55,030 nucleotides of DNA from DASRHY01 sp046765875. GTDB taxonomy: Bacteria; Actinomycetota; Actinomycetes; Propionibacteriales; Kribbellaceae. The first letter of the stretch is position 1; the number at the start of each line of letters is the position of its first letter. The notes under the pieces are model-generated. The model was not told the DNA's origin. It saw only the letters and a program-made list of their open reading frames with translations, and did no database searches. Location: NCBI GenBank assembly GCA_046765875.1, contig JBKPSJ010000177.1, positions 1-55,030 of the forward strand. The letters are read 5' to 3'. This document shows, one piece after another, positions 26,117 to 35,054 of the stretch. Made by a program: the position numbers and the translations under genes.

Positions 26117-26617
26117 ATGGCGGTCTACAACGTGCACGAGCGGTTGCTGCCGGACCGGGCAGGCGGCCTGATAGACGATCTCGGCCGGATATGGCCCGAG
26201 GTCTGGCCGCGGATGTGGCTGGACCGGCCGCTGGCGGTCGGCGCGTCCGGCGGACACGGTCCGATCCGGTACACCGTGGAGTCGTACGTGCCAGGCGAGT
26301 GGGTCCGTTTCCGGATCTCTGCTCCACGCGGTTTCGTCGGCCTTCACGAGTTCACGAGCCACGCCGCGCCGGGCGGGACGGTGCTGCGGCACACCATCGC
26401 GATGCACCTGCGCGGCTGGGCCCGGCTGACCTGGCCGCTGGCGATCCGGTGGCTGCACGACGCCATGATCGAGGACATTCTCGACCGCGCCGAGCTCGCC
26501 ACCACCGGCGCCGTGGCGCATCCGTCGCGCTGGTCGCCGTACGTGCGCCTGCTCCGCAGCTTCGGCGGCAGCGCAAACCGGAACCGGTCCGAACCAGGCG
26601 TGACCGCGCGCGTATGA
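26117..26617 (+). CDS. SRPBCC (polyketide cyclase/START-like) family protein
   Basis: A 166-residue protein. Segments VYNVHERLLPDRAGGLIDDL and SYVPGEWVRFRISAPRGFVGLH followed by a hydrophobic-charged helix (MIEDILDRAEL) match the helix-grip ligand-binding fold. The family binds hydrophobic small molecules, and no catalytic residue is assignable. The ATG at 26117 follows GGAGG. It is controlled most likely by the divergent TetR protein. The last 20 residues are polar and non-conserved-looking. Confidence 0.75.
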   Translation: MAVYNVHERLLPDRAGGLIDDLGRIWPEVWPRMWLDRPLAVGASGGHGPIRYTVESYVPGEWVRFRISAPRGFVGLHEFTSHAAPGGTVLRHTIAMHLRGWARLTWPLAIRWLHDAMIEDILDRAELATTGAVAHPSRWSPYVRLLRSFGGSANRNRSEPGVTARV

Positions 26618-26652
26618 GGCGGGACGCGGCCGGGCCGCACTAGTCTTCGGCT

Positions 26653-27627
26653 ATGTCAGAACAGGACGCCGGCGGGGAGCATCCCGGGCCGTTGTTCGCG
26701 ATCGGCGGTGCCGAGGACAAGCTGAAGAAGCGGTCCGTGCTGCGGCAGTTCGTCGCCGCGGCCGGTGGCGACGAGGCGCGCATCGTCGTCGTCCCGACCG
26801 CCTCCGCGCTCGGCCCCGAGGTCGTGGACGTGTACGTGGCCGTGTTCGGCGCCCTCGGTGCGAAGGAGGTCGCCGCCGTCCGGCCCGAGACCCGCGTCGA
26901 GGCCGACGACCCGGCGACAGTGGGCGCGCTGGACCGCGCCACCGGGATCTTCATGACCGGTGGCAACCAGCTCAAACTGAGCGCGGTGGTCGCCGGTACG
27001 GCGTTCGGCGAGGCGATCCGAACGGCGAACGCGCACGGCGTCTCCGTTGGCGGCACCTCGGCCGGTGCGAGCATCCTGGCCGAGCACATGATCGCCTTCG
27101 GCCGGCCCGGCTCGACCCCTCGGCAACGGATGGGCCAGCTCGCCGCCGGGCTCGGGCTGATCCCCCAGGCGATCGTCGACCAGCACTTCGCGCAGCGCAA
27201 TCGGTACGGCCGGCTGCTCTCGCTGGTGGCCCAGTCTCCCGCGCTGCTCGGCATCGGCATCGACGAGGACACCGCGGCGATCATCGAAGGCGATCTGCTG
27301 CGGGTCGCCGGCCGCAGCGTGGTGACCATCATCGACGGCAGCCGGACGGTGTCGAACGCACACTCCGCGCAGCGGTCCGCACCGCTGTTGGTCTCCGGTG
27401 TCCAGCTGCATGTGCTGCCCGAGGGCGCGGTGTTCGACCTCGCCACGCGGGCGCTTGTCTCGACCGGCGCGGAGCCGCACGCTGACGAGGTCGCGGAGTT
27501 GCAGGCCGCCAACCAGGACCTGCGCGAACTCGCTGCGCGGATCGCCGCCGAGGGGGTGTCACCGACCTACTACGCCGAACGCAGACGCCGTGCCAGCAAA
27601 CGCCGAGCAGACGGGCCGACATCATGA
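26653..27627 (+). CDS. cphB: Cyanophycinase
   Basis: A 324-residue serine peptidase (S51-like) that cuts cyanophycin into beta-Asp-Arg dipeptides. The nucleophile elbow is GGTSAGAS; AIGGAEDKL, MTGGNQLKL and DQHFAQRNRYGRL complete the family pattern. The C-terminus carries about 50 extra residues, a short coiled coil (VAELQAANQDLRELAARIAA) ending in an Arg/Lys-rich tail that may help polymer binding (inference). The stop overlaps the cphA start by 4 bp, so degradation and synthesis genes are translationally coupled. Confidence 0.95.
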   Translation: MSEQDAGGEHPGPLFAIGGAEDKLKKRSVLRQFVAAAGGDEARIVVVPTASALGPEVVDVYVAVFGALGAKEVAAVRPETRVEADDPATVGALDRATGIFMTGGNQLKLSAVVAGTAFGEAIRTANAHGVSVGGTSAGASILAEHMIAFGRPGSTPRQRMGQLAAGLGLIPQAIVDQHFAQRNRYGRLLSLVAQSPALLGIGIDEDTAAIIEGDLLRVAGRSVVTIIDGSRTVSNAHSAQRSAPLLVSGVQLHVLPEGAVFDLATRALVSTGAEPHADEVAELQAANQDLRELAARIAAEGVSPTYYAERRRRASKRRADGPTS

Positions 27628-30398
27628 CCGCCACCACCCCCAGTCCGGACCTGAAGATCATCGAGACCCGGGTGTTCCGGGGCCCGAACGTGTGGAGCTA
27701 CGAGCCGTGCGTCCACCTGGTCGTCGACCTCGGCTCGCTGGAGGACTTCCCGTCGAACACGATCGAGGGGTTCACCGAGCAGCTGCTGGAGTACCTGCCG
27801 CGGCTCGACCAGCACCACTGCTCACGGGGCAAGCGAGGTGGGTTCGTCGAGCGGCTCAAGGAGGGCACCTGGCTCGGGCACGTCGCCGAGCACGTCGCCC
27901 TTCAGCTGCAGCAGGAGGCCGGCCACGACCTACGCCGCGGCAAGACCCGCCAGGTCAAGGGCGTACGCGGCCGGTACAACGTCATCTACGCCTACGCCGA
28001 GGAACATGTCGGGATCGCGGCCGGTGAGCTCGCGGTTCGGCTCGTGAACCACCTCGTGCAACCCGAGCCGGACTTCGACTTCACCACCGAGCTGGAGCGC
28101 TTCATCGTCCGCGCCGAGCGGACCGCGTTCGGCCCGTCCACGCAGGCGATCGTCGACGAGGCGGTGTCCCGGGACATCCCGTGGATCCGGCTGAACAAGT
28201 ACAGCCTGGTCCAGCTCGGCCAGGGCGTACACGCCAAGCGGATCCGGGCCACGATGACATCGGAGACCGGGTCGATCGCGGTCGACATCGCCGGCGACAA
28301 AGACCTGACCACCCGGTTGCTCGCCTCGGCCGGCCTGCCGGTGCCGCGCTCGGAGTCGGTCCGCAGCATCGACGAGGCGGTCCGGATGGCGATCAAGATC
28401 GGCTACCCGGTGGTGTGCAAGCCCCTCGACGGCAACCACGGCCGCGGCGTCTGCCTGAACCTGCGCTCGGCGGAGGAGGTCCGCGAGGCGTTCCCGATCG
28501 CGGCCGAGCAGTCGCGGCGCGGATGGGTGATCGTGGAGAGCTTCATCACCGGCAAGGACTACCGCTGCCTGATCATCAACGGCCGGATGGAGGCGATCGC
28601 CGAACGCGTACCGGCACACGTGATCGGCGACGGCAAGCACACCATCGAGGAACTGGTCGAGATCACCAACGCGGATCCGCGCCGCGGTGTCGGGCACGAG
28701 AAGGTGCTGACCCGGATCGCGGTCAACGACGCCGCCGTCGACCTGGTTCGCAGCCAGGGCCACGAGATGGACGGCATACCGGAGTCCGGCCAGATGGTGA
28801 AGCTGACGCTGACCGGGAACATGTCCACCGGCGGCATCTCGATCGACCGGACCTTCGAGGCGCACCCGGAGAACGTCGAGATCGCCGAGGAGGCCGCGCG
28901 GATGATCGGCCTCGACATCGCCGGGATCGACTTCATCTGCCCCGATATCGCCGAGCCGGTACGCGAGACCGGCGGCGCGATCTGCGAGGTGAACGCCGCG
29001 CCGGGGTTCCGGATGCACACGCACCCAACGATCGGCGACCCGCAGTACATCGCCAAGCCGGTCGTCGACATGCTGTTCCCGTCCGGCGCGCCGAGCCGGA
29101 TCCCGATCGTCGCGGTCACCGGCACCAACGGCAAGACCACCACCGCGCGGATGATCTCGCACGTGTTCAAGGGCATCGGCCGTAAGGTCGGGATGACCTC
29201 GACCGACGGCATCGTCGTCGACGAGCGGCTGGTCGTGGTCGCCGACGCGTCCGGGCCGAAGTCCGCCCGGATGGTGCTGCAGAACCCGCGGGTCGACTTC
29301 GCGGTGTTCGAGGTGGCCCGCGGCGGCATCCTGCGCGAAGGGCTCGGGTACGAGCGCAATGACGTCGCCGTTGTGCTCAACGTCGCGCCGGATCACCTGG
29401 GCCTGCGCGGCATCGACACGCTCGAACAGCTCGCCGACGTCAAGGCCGTGCTGGTCGAGGCGGTTCCCCGTACCGGGTCCGCAGTGCTGAACGCCGACGA
29501 CCCGTTGGTACGCCGGATGCGCCGCCGGTGCAGCGGTCAGGTGGTCTGGTTCAGCATGGCCGAGGCGGGCAGCGAGATCCGCGACGACATCGACGCGCAC
29601 TGCCGGCACGGCGGCAAGGCGGTGGTGCTGGACCGGTCCGAGCTCGGCGACATGATCGTGGTCAAGCACGGCCGCCGGACCATGCAGCTGGCCTGGACAC
29701 ACTTGCTGCCGGCAACGTTCGGCGGCCGGGCGATGATGAACGTGCAGAACTCGATGGCCGCAGCCGCCGCGGCCTTCGCGGCCGGAGCTCCGCTGCATGA
29801 CATCCGGCAGGGCCTGCGGACGTTCGCCACGTCGTACTACCTGTCCCCCGGGCGGCTCAACCAGCTCGAGGTCGACGGCCGCACGGTGATCGTCGACTAC
29901 TGCCACAACGCTCCGGCGATGCGGATGCTCGGCGACTTCGTCGACCGCCTCGGCGACGCGCTCGGGGCCACGTCGGACGCGGCTCGGCCGTCCCGGATCG
30001 GTGTCGTCGCGACCGCCGGCGACCGGCGCGACGACGACATGCGCGAGCTCGGCGCGGTGGCGGCCGAGCACTTCGACGTGATCGTGGTCCGCGAGGACGC
30101 CCGGCTGCGCGGCCGCCGACGCGGCCAGACCGCGGCGCTGATCACCGAGGGCGTGGAGTCGGCGATGGCGACCGGCTCGGTGCGCTGCCGCCGCGTCGAG
30201 ACCGTGCACGACGAGCTCGAGGCGGTCAAGCACGCGCTGGCCCTGTCGAACCCGGGCGACCTGGTGGTGCTCTGTGTCGACCAGCACAAGTCCGTACTGC
30301 ACGAGCTCGAGACTGTGTCGAACCAGGCCTACGCAGGCTCGCGATCCTCCGACGAGGGCGGCGATCCTGACTTCATCCCCACCCCCGAAGGGACCTGA
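27624..30398 (+). CDS. cphA: Cyanophycin synthetase
   Basis: A 924-residue enzyme building the Asp backbone with Arg side chains from ATP, Asp and Arg. Three regions are visible: an N domain (about 1-160, including RGKRGGFVERLKEGTWLGH), an ATP-grasp domain (about 220-480, with GYPVVCKPLDGNHGRGVCLN and GTMSTGG-like NMSTGGISIDRTF) and a Mur ligase-like domain (P-loop VTGTNGKTTTARM near residue 500, then NVAPDHLGLRGIDTLEQLA). The length is slightly above the usual 870-900. All nucleotide-binding motifs look intact, so it is predicted active. Confidence 0.96.
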   Translation: MTATTPSPDLKIIETRVFRGPNVWSYEPCVHLVVDLGSLEDFPSNTIEGFTEQLLEYLPRLDQHHCSRGKRGGFVERLKEGTWLGHVAEHVALQLQQEAGHDLRRGKTRQVKGVRGRYNVIYAYAEEHVGIAAGELAVRLVNHLVQPEPDFDFTTELERFIVRAERTAFGPSTQAIVDEAVSRDIPWIRLNKYSLVQLGQGVHAKRIRATMTSETGSIAVDIAGDKDLTTRLLASAGLPVPRSESVRSIDEAVRMAIKIGYPVVCKPLDGNHGRGVCLNLRSAEEVREAFPIAAEQSRRGWVIVESFITGKDYRCLIINGRMEAIAERVPAHVIGDGKHTIEELVEITNADPRRGVGHEKVLTRIAVNDAAVDLVRSQGHEMDGIPESGQMVKLTLTGNMSTGGISIDRTFEAHPENVEIAEEAARMIGLDIAGIDFICPDIAEPVRETGGAICEVNAAPGFRMHTHPTIGDPQYIAKPVVDMLFPSGAPSRIPIVAVTGTNGKTTTARMISHVFKGIGRKVGMTSTDGIVVDERLVVVADASGPKSARMVLQNPRVDFAVFEVARGGILREGLGYERNDVAVVLNVAPDHLGLRGIDTLEQLADVKAVLVEAVPRTGSAVLNADDPLVRRMRRRCSGQVVWFSMAEAGSEIRDDIDAHCRHGGKAVVLDRSELGDMIVVKHGRRTMQLAWTHLLPATFGGRAMMNVQNSMAAAAAAFAAGAPLHDIRQGLRTFATSYYLSPGRLNQLEVDGRTVIVDYCHNAPAMRMLGDFVDRLGDALGATSDAARPSRIGVVATAGDRRDDDMRELGAVAAEHFDVIVVREDARLRGRRRGQTAALITEGVESAMATGSVRCRRVETVHDELEAVKHALALSNPGDLVVLCVDQHKSVLHELETVSNQAYAGSRSSDEGGDPDFIPTPEGT

Positions 30399-30402
30399 CC
30401 GG

Positions 30403-31296
30403 CTAGGCGATGGGCTCGCGGCGCGGGATGAGCCTGCGCCGCGGCTCCGGCCGGTCGAACCAGTCCAGGTCGTCGGGCAGGAAGGCGTCGTTCGGCCGGT
30501 CGTCGTAGGGCACCTCGGGCTTGACCGGCGGGATCGCGCGGATCTTCAGCGCGACCATCATCACCGCGAGGAACGTAGCCGCGACCAGCCACGGCCAGTA
30601 CGTCGCGAGGAACGGCCGGAAGGCGTGCACGAAAGAGTCCATCGCCGTGTTCGCCACGGCGTTGGCGGACTGGCGGCCGGAACGGAAGTGTTCGGCCACC
30701 GCGTCGGCCGAGGCCATCAGCGCGAACGAGGCCAGGTACGCCCCGGTCACCAGCGGCCATGACGGTACAGCGCGCCACCCGCTGCGCCAGCAGGCGACGT
30801 ACAGGATCAGGGCGAACCCGATCGCGACCAGCAGGCTGTTCAGGTCCGCCACCCAGCTGCGGCCGGACAGATGACTGCCCGGCAGCAACGCGTACGACGC
30901 GACCGGTAGCGAGACGGCGACCGCGGCGATCACCGATCGGCGCGAGCCGAGTGCGCCGAGCAGGCCACCGAGGCCGGTGCAGACCAGCAGCGTGGTCAGG
31001 ATCCCGTTGTCCGGGATCTGGCCGGGGTGGTGTGAGCGGGCCAGCAGCCACAGAACGGTGCCGAGGGCAACCGTCAGCGGTACGGCGATCCGCAACCGCC
31101 CGACGATCAGCCCGGCGACGATCCCGCCGACGGCGCCGCCGATCGCGATCACGGCCATCCCGCCGCCGGTCAGAGGCAGGAACTCCCGCTCGGCCCACGG
31201 CGCCGTCGCGCCCTGCCAGCCGAAGAACCAGGGTCCGAAGCCGAGCAGGAACCACGCGAACATTGCGCAGGGCACCGACCACACCGCTCGTTCCAC
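30403..31296 (-). CDS. Hypothetical polytopic membrane protein
   Basis: About 297 residues with roughly eight hydrophobic helices (for example FAWFLLGFGPWFFGW, AVIAIGGAVGGIVAGLIVG, ILTTLLVCTGLGGLLGALG, YWPWLVAATFLAVMMVAL). A charged C-terminal cytoplasmic tail ends in RRRLIPRREPIA. No family recognised. The GTG at 31296 is chosen because it opens directly onto the first membrane helix; the ribosome binding site is weak. It follows the Mur-ligase paralogue by 52 bp on the same strand and is convergent with cphA, separated by only 4 bp. Confidence 0.7.
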   Translation of the reverse strand: MERAVWSVPCAMFAWFLLGFGPWFFGWQGATAPWAEREFLPLTGGGMAVIAIGGAVGGIVAGLIVGRLRIAVPLTVALGTVLWLLARSHHPGQIPDNGILTTLLVCTGLGGLLGALGSRRSVIAAVAVSLPVASYALLPGSHLSGRSWVADLNSLLVAIGFALILYVACWRSGWRAVPSWPLVTGAYLASFALMASADAVAEHFRSGRQSANAVANTAMDSFVHAFRPFLATYWPWLVAATFLAVMMVALKIRAIPPVKPEVPYDDRPNDAFLPDDLDWFDRPEPRRRLIPRREPIA

Positions 31297-31348
31297 CCCA
31301 CGACCGTAACCGCCACCCGGCGATTCCCCCGGACGCCACGCCCACAGG

Positions 31349-33034
31349 TCAGTGGTGCGCGCGTTCGACCTTGGCGCGGAGTACGTCGGGACTGTCCACG
31401 GTGGCGCCGCGGCCACGTAGGAAGGCGTCGAGACGCTCGCGGTCCTGCAGGCACATCACCGCGACGACGTCGTCGGGCAGCGCTTCGTCGACCAGCGCGG
31501 CGACGGCGTCGAGTTCGGTCGGGTACGACGGGACGTCCTCGACACCCACCGAACCGGTGCCGCGGCGGAAGACCTCGTCGATCTCCTTGGGGTCCCGGCC
31601 GCGCAGGTACTTCGTCTTGTGGCCGATCACCACCCGATCGGTGCCGCGGGCACCGATCGCGCCCATCGCCTCGACCATGTCGTCGGCACGGTCACCCGGC
31701 GAGCCGAGCGCGAGCAGCAGCCGGCCGTCCGGCGGGCGCAGGCCGGCCATGATCTCGAGCAGCGCCTCGAGCCCGGCCTCGTTGTGCGCCAGGTCGATCA
31801 CGACGGTGAGGTCGCCGAGCGAGTACACGTTCATCCGGCCCGGGTTGAGCTCCGGTCCCGGCGCGAACGAGGTCAGCCCGTCGACCACCGCCTGCTGCGG
31901 CAGCCCGACGCCGAGCGCGGCCGATACCGCCGCGAGCGCGTTCTCGACGTTGTAGTGCGACAGCCCGGCCAGGGTCATCGGTACGTCGATCACCTTCACC
32001 AGCGGCAGCGGGTCCGTTCCGTCGTCGAGCACGGTGATCCAGCCGTCGATGACGGTGCTGGCCCGGCCGCCCTCGGCGAGCCCGGCCCGGATCGAGGGCG
32101 AGTCCGGGTCGCGGGAGAACACCCAGGCCCGGCCGGGCGAGTCCAGCCGCATCTGGAACGTCCGCGGGTCGTCGCCGTTGACCACGCACCAGCCCCGCGG
32201 CTTGGTGATCCTGGTGACCACCGCCTTGACCTCGGCGAGCTGGTCGAGCGTCTCGATCCCGCCGAGCCCGAGGTGGTCGGCGGAGACGTTGGTCACCACC
32301 GACACGTCGTTGTACGCCACCCCGATACCGCGTCGCAGGATGCCGCCACGCGCGGTCTCGGTGACCGCGAGCTGCAGGCCCGGCTGTGCCAGCACCCGGC
32401 CGGCACCGCTCGGGCCGGAGTAGTCGCCGGCCTCGACCAGCCTGCCGTCGACGTAGATGCCGTCGGTGCTCGACCAGCCGACGTGCAGACCGGCCTGCCG
32501 GCCGATGTGCGCGATCATCCTCGACGTGGTGGTCTTGCCGTTCGTACCGGTGACCGCGACCACCGGGACCTTCGGCCGCAGCGTCGGCGGCGGGTCACCC
32601 TCGGGCGCGTCGGCCACCCGCGCCGCCGCCTCCCGGAGCACCCGCCCGACGTCCTCGTTGCCGAAGGCATCGATTGCGTCGGCGACGGCCCGGCCGAGTG
32701 CGTCGGCCCGCTGCTCGTGCGCCCACGGGTACGCCACCACCAGTTGCCGTACGTCGCCACCGGCCCGCACCCGAACGCCGAGCCGGGCGATGCCGGCGTC
32801 GCGAGCGATCCGGCGTACCAGCTGAGCGACGAGACGGCCGGTGAACCGCTGCCGGAACCCCGAGCCGGCCCGGCCCGGACGGGTCGCGCCAAGACCGACC
32901 GACGCCGCGTACGACTTCGCCGCCGGAGTGGGCGCGTCGACCAGCGCGGACACGTCGAGGGTGAGCTTGATGGCCGCGCGGGTGAAGTAGATGTTGGCCC
33001 CGGTGAGCACCCGGAGTTCGACCAGGGAGTGCAC
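31349..33034 (-). CDS. Mur ligase family protein, CphA paralogue without ATP-grasp domain
   Basis: A 561-residue protein. Residues about 155-561 form a complete Mur ligase: P-loop VTGTNGKTTTSRMIAHIG (163-180), STDGIYVDGRLVEAGDYSG, ETARGGILRRGIG, NVSADHLGLGGIETLDQLAE and DLAHNEAGLEALLEIMAG. Each segment parallels the Mur part of the neighbouring CphA. Residues 1-130 resemble the CphA N domain (ELRVLTGANIYFTRAAIKL). The ATP-grasp domain, which adds Asp to the backbone in CphA, is absent. Expected chemistry is ATP-dependent amide bond formation; the substrate is unknown. The GTG start directly follows the inhA stop. Confidence 0.88.
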   Translation of the reverse strand: MHSLVELRVLTGANIYFTRAAIKLTLDVSALVDAPTPAAKSYAASVGLGATRPGRAGSGFRQRFTGRLVAQLVRRIARDAGIARLGVRVRAGGDVRQLVVAYPWAHEQRADALGRAVADAIDAFGNEDVGRVLREAAARVADAPEGDPPPTLRPKVPVVAVTGTNGKTTTSRMIAHIGRQAGLHVGWSSTDGIYVDGRLVEAGDYSGPSGAGRVLAQPGLQLAVTETARGGILRRGIGVAYNDVSVVTNVSADHLGLGGIETLDQLAEVKAVVTRITKPRGWCVVNGDDPRTFQMRLDSPGRAWVFSRDPDSPSIRAGLAEGGRASTVIDGWITVLDDGTDPLPLVKVIDVPMTLAGLSHYNVENALAAVSAALGVGLPQQAVVDGLTSFAPGPELNPGRMNVYSLGDLTVVIDLAHNEAGLEALLEIMAGLRPPDGRLLLALGSPGDRADDMVEAMGAIGARGTDRVVIGHKTKYLRGRDPKEIDEVFRRGTGSVGVEDVPSYPTELDAVAALVDEALPDDVVAVMCLQDRERLDAFLRGRGATVDSPDVLRAKVERAHH

Positions 33035-33805
33035 CTAAGCGCCCATGGCGTGATAGCCGCCGTCGACGTGCACGATCTCGCCGGTGGTGGCGGGCAGGAA
33101 GTCACTGAGCAGCGCGACGACGCCGCGCCCGGTCGGTTCGAGGTCGGCCGGATCCCAGCCGAGCGGCGCCCGGTCCAGCCACGGCTCCTCGAACTTCTCG
33201 AATCCTGGAATGGCCTTGGCCGCGAGCGTCTTGAGCGGGCCGGCCGAGACCAGGTTGACCCGGATCCCCCTCGGACCCAGGTCGCGGGCCAGGTACCGCG
33301 CGGTCGACTCCAGCGCGGCCTTCGCCACGCCCATCCAGTCGTACCCGGGCCAGGCGATGGTCGCGTCGAAGGTCAGGCCGACGATGCTGCTGCCCGGTCC
33401 CATCAGCGGCGCGCAGGTCGTGGCCAGCGACTTCAGCGAGTACGCCGAGATGTGCAGCGCACTGGACACGTCCTCCCACGGGCCGTCCAGGAACTTGCCC
33501 CCGAGAATCGTCTCCGGGTTGCCGTAGGCAATGGAGTGCACGACGCCGTCCAGCCCGTCGACGTGCTCGCGGATCCTGTCCGGCAGGGCGGCCAGGTGTT
33601 CGGGGTCGGTGACATCCAGTTCCAGCACCGGCGGCTCGGCCGGCAGCCGCTTCGCGATCCGGCGGGTGATGGCCAGCGCCCGGCCGAAGTTCGAGATCAG
33701 CACCGTGGCGCCCTGCTCCTGCGCCACCTTCGCAGTCGCGAACCCGATCGAGGTGTCCAGCGTGACGCCGGCCACCAGGATCCGCTTGCCGTCGAGAATG
33801 CCCAC
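33035..33805 (-). CDS. fabI: Enoyl-[acyl-carrier-protein] reductase (FabI/InhA)
   Basis: A 256-residue NADH-dependent reductase for the last step of fatty acid elongation. The N-terminus has KRILVAGVTLDTSIGFATAK. The active-site segment YDWMGVAKAALESTARYLA supplies the Tyr and Lys, and the C-terminus has the usual VDGGYHAMGA. This is the InhA-like actinobacterial form. It follows fabG by 75 bp, the classic fabG-inhA pair. The TAG stop abuts the GTG start of the Mur ligase gene. Confidence 0.95.
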   Translation of the reverse strand: MGILDGKRILVAGVTLDTSIGFATAKVAQEQGATVLISNFGRALAITRRIAKRLPAEPPVLELDVTDPEHLAALPDRIREHVDGLDGVVHSIAYGNPETILGGKFLDGPWEDVSSALHISAYSLKSLATTCAPLMGPGSSIVGLTFDATIAWPGYDWMGVAKAALESTARYLARDLGPRGIRVNLVSAGPLKTLAAKAIPGFEKFEEPWLDRAPLGWDPADLEPTGRGVVALLSDFLPATTGEIVHVDGGYHAMGA

Positions 33806-33880
33806 GTCGTCGCCTTTCTGCTTCTTGCGTCCGAAGCTCTGGTGTGGAGTCCGCGCCGGTTCTTCGGACCTAGCCAGTGG

Positions 33881-34585
33881 TCAGTGCCCCATACCGATGC
33901 CGCCGTCGACGGGGATCACCGCACCGGTGATGTACGCCGCCTCGTCCGACGAGATCCAGCGGACCACGGCGGCGATCTCGGCGGTGTCGCCGAACCGGCC
34001 GAGCGGGATCCGGCTCTTGTAGTCCTGCTGGGTCGCCTCCGGCAGTGCCGCGGTCATGTCGGTCTCGATGAACCCGGGCGCGACGACGTTCGCGGTGATG
34101 CCGCGGCTGCCCAGTTCGCGGGCCAGCGACCGGGCCATCCCGATCAGGCCGGACTTCGACGCGGCATAGTTCACCTGGCCCGGCGAGCCGAGCAGCCCGA
34201 CCACGGACGAGATGAACACGATCCGGCCCCTGCGCTGCCGCAGCATCCCCTTCGCGGCCCGCTTGGCGACCCGGTACGAGCCGGTGAGGTTCGTCTCGAT
34301 GACCGCGTCCCAGTCCTCGTCGGTCATCCGCAGCACCAGCGTGTCGCGGGTGATGCCGGCGTTCGCGACGAGCACCTCGACCGGGCCGTGCGCGGCCTCG
34401 ATCTCGGCGAACGCGGCCTCGACCTGTTCGGCGTCGGTGACGTCGCACTTCACGCCGAGGAACCCGGCCGGCGGCTCGCCGCTGCGATACGTCACCGCGA
34501 CCTGATCGCCGGCGTCCAGGAAGGCCTTCGCGATCGCGGCCCCGATCCCCCGGTTGCCTCCGGTCACCAGCACCGACCTACCCAC
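33881..34585 (-). CDS. fabG: 3-oxoacyl-[acyl-carrier-protein] reductase
   Basis: A 234-residue NADPH-dependent short-chain dehydrogenase. The cofactor motif is VTGGNRGIGAAIAKAF, NAG is in VLVANAGITRDTL, and the active site is YAASKSGLIGMARSLARELG. It acts with FabI in type II fatty acid synthesis. First gene of fabG-fabI-Mur ligase-membrane protein on the minus strand. Confidence 0.94.
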   Translation of the reverse strand: MGRSVLVTGGNRGIGAAIAKAFLDAGDQVAVTYRSGEPPAGFLGVKCDVTDAEQVEAAFAEIEAAHGPVEVLVANAGITRDTLVLRMTDEDWDAVIETNLTGSYRVAKRAAKGMLRQRRGRIVFISSVVGLLGSPGQVNYAASKSGLIGMARSLARELGSRGITANVVAPGFIETDMTAALPEATQQDYKSRIPLGRFGDTAEIAAVVRWISSDEAAYITGAVIPVDGGIGMGH

Positions 34586-34646
34586 GCGACCTCCCGATCG
34601 AGTCCGCTCCTAACCGACCCCCGGAACGCTACCGCCCCCGCGCCGA

Positions 34647-34668
34647 CGCGACACCACCGCGTGTCGCG
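34647..34668 (-). terminator. Hairpin downstream of dodecin gene
   Basis: CGCGACAC (34647-34654) pairs perfectly with 34661-34668 around a 6-nt loop. It lies between the dodecin stop (34704) and the fabG start (34585), both on the minus strand. It probably ends the dodecin transcript; no U tract. Confidence 0.45.
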
Positions 34669-34703
34669 CTCACCGGGTACGGGGACCGCACATCCGGCCG
34701 GGC

Positions 34704-34916
34704 TCAGGCGTCTTCGAGGCGGAATCCGACCTTGAGGCCGACCTGGATGTGGTCGATGTCGTTGTCGACGATGTGGCCGCGGATCTCTGTCACCTCGAAC
34801 CAGTCCAGGTGCCGCAGCGTCTCTCCGGCCCGGCGGATGCCGTTGCGGAGCGCGGCGTCGATTCCTTCGGTCGAGGTGCCGACGATCTCGGTCACCCGGT
34901 ATGTGCGGTCGGTCAT
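34704..34916 (-). CDS. Dodecin (flavin-binding protein)
   Basis: A 70-residue protein matching the dodecin family: TYRVTEIVGTSTEGIDAALR, LDWFEVTEIRGHI and the C-terminal HIQVGLKVGFRLED. Dodecins form dodecamers that store or buffer riboflavin/FMN. The Trp and Gln expected to stack on the flavin are in LDWFEV and HIQVGL. The start at 34916 follows AAGGAG. Confidence 0.93.
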   Translation of the reverse strand: MTDRTYRVTEIVGTSTEGIDAALRNGIRRAGETLRHLDWFEVTEIRGHIVDNDIDHIQVGLKVGFRLEDA

Positions 34917-35054
34917 TCGGCTCACACTCCTTGTCTGTTCGATGGATCGTAGAGCCCGCGGGCCGTGGATGGAGAGCGCCGCGCGCGAGCCGATCGGGAG
35001 GCGGCGCGGACAGTGTCGTCGAGACGGCGTACGGTTGAGTAGGAGGGTGATCAG

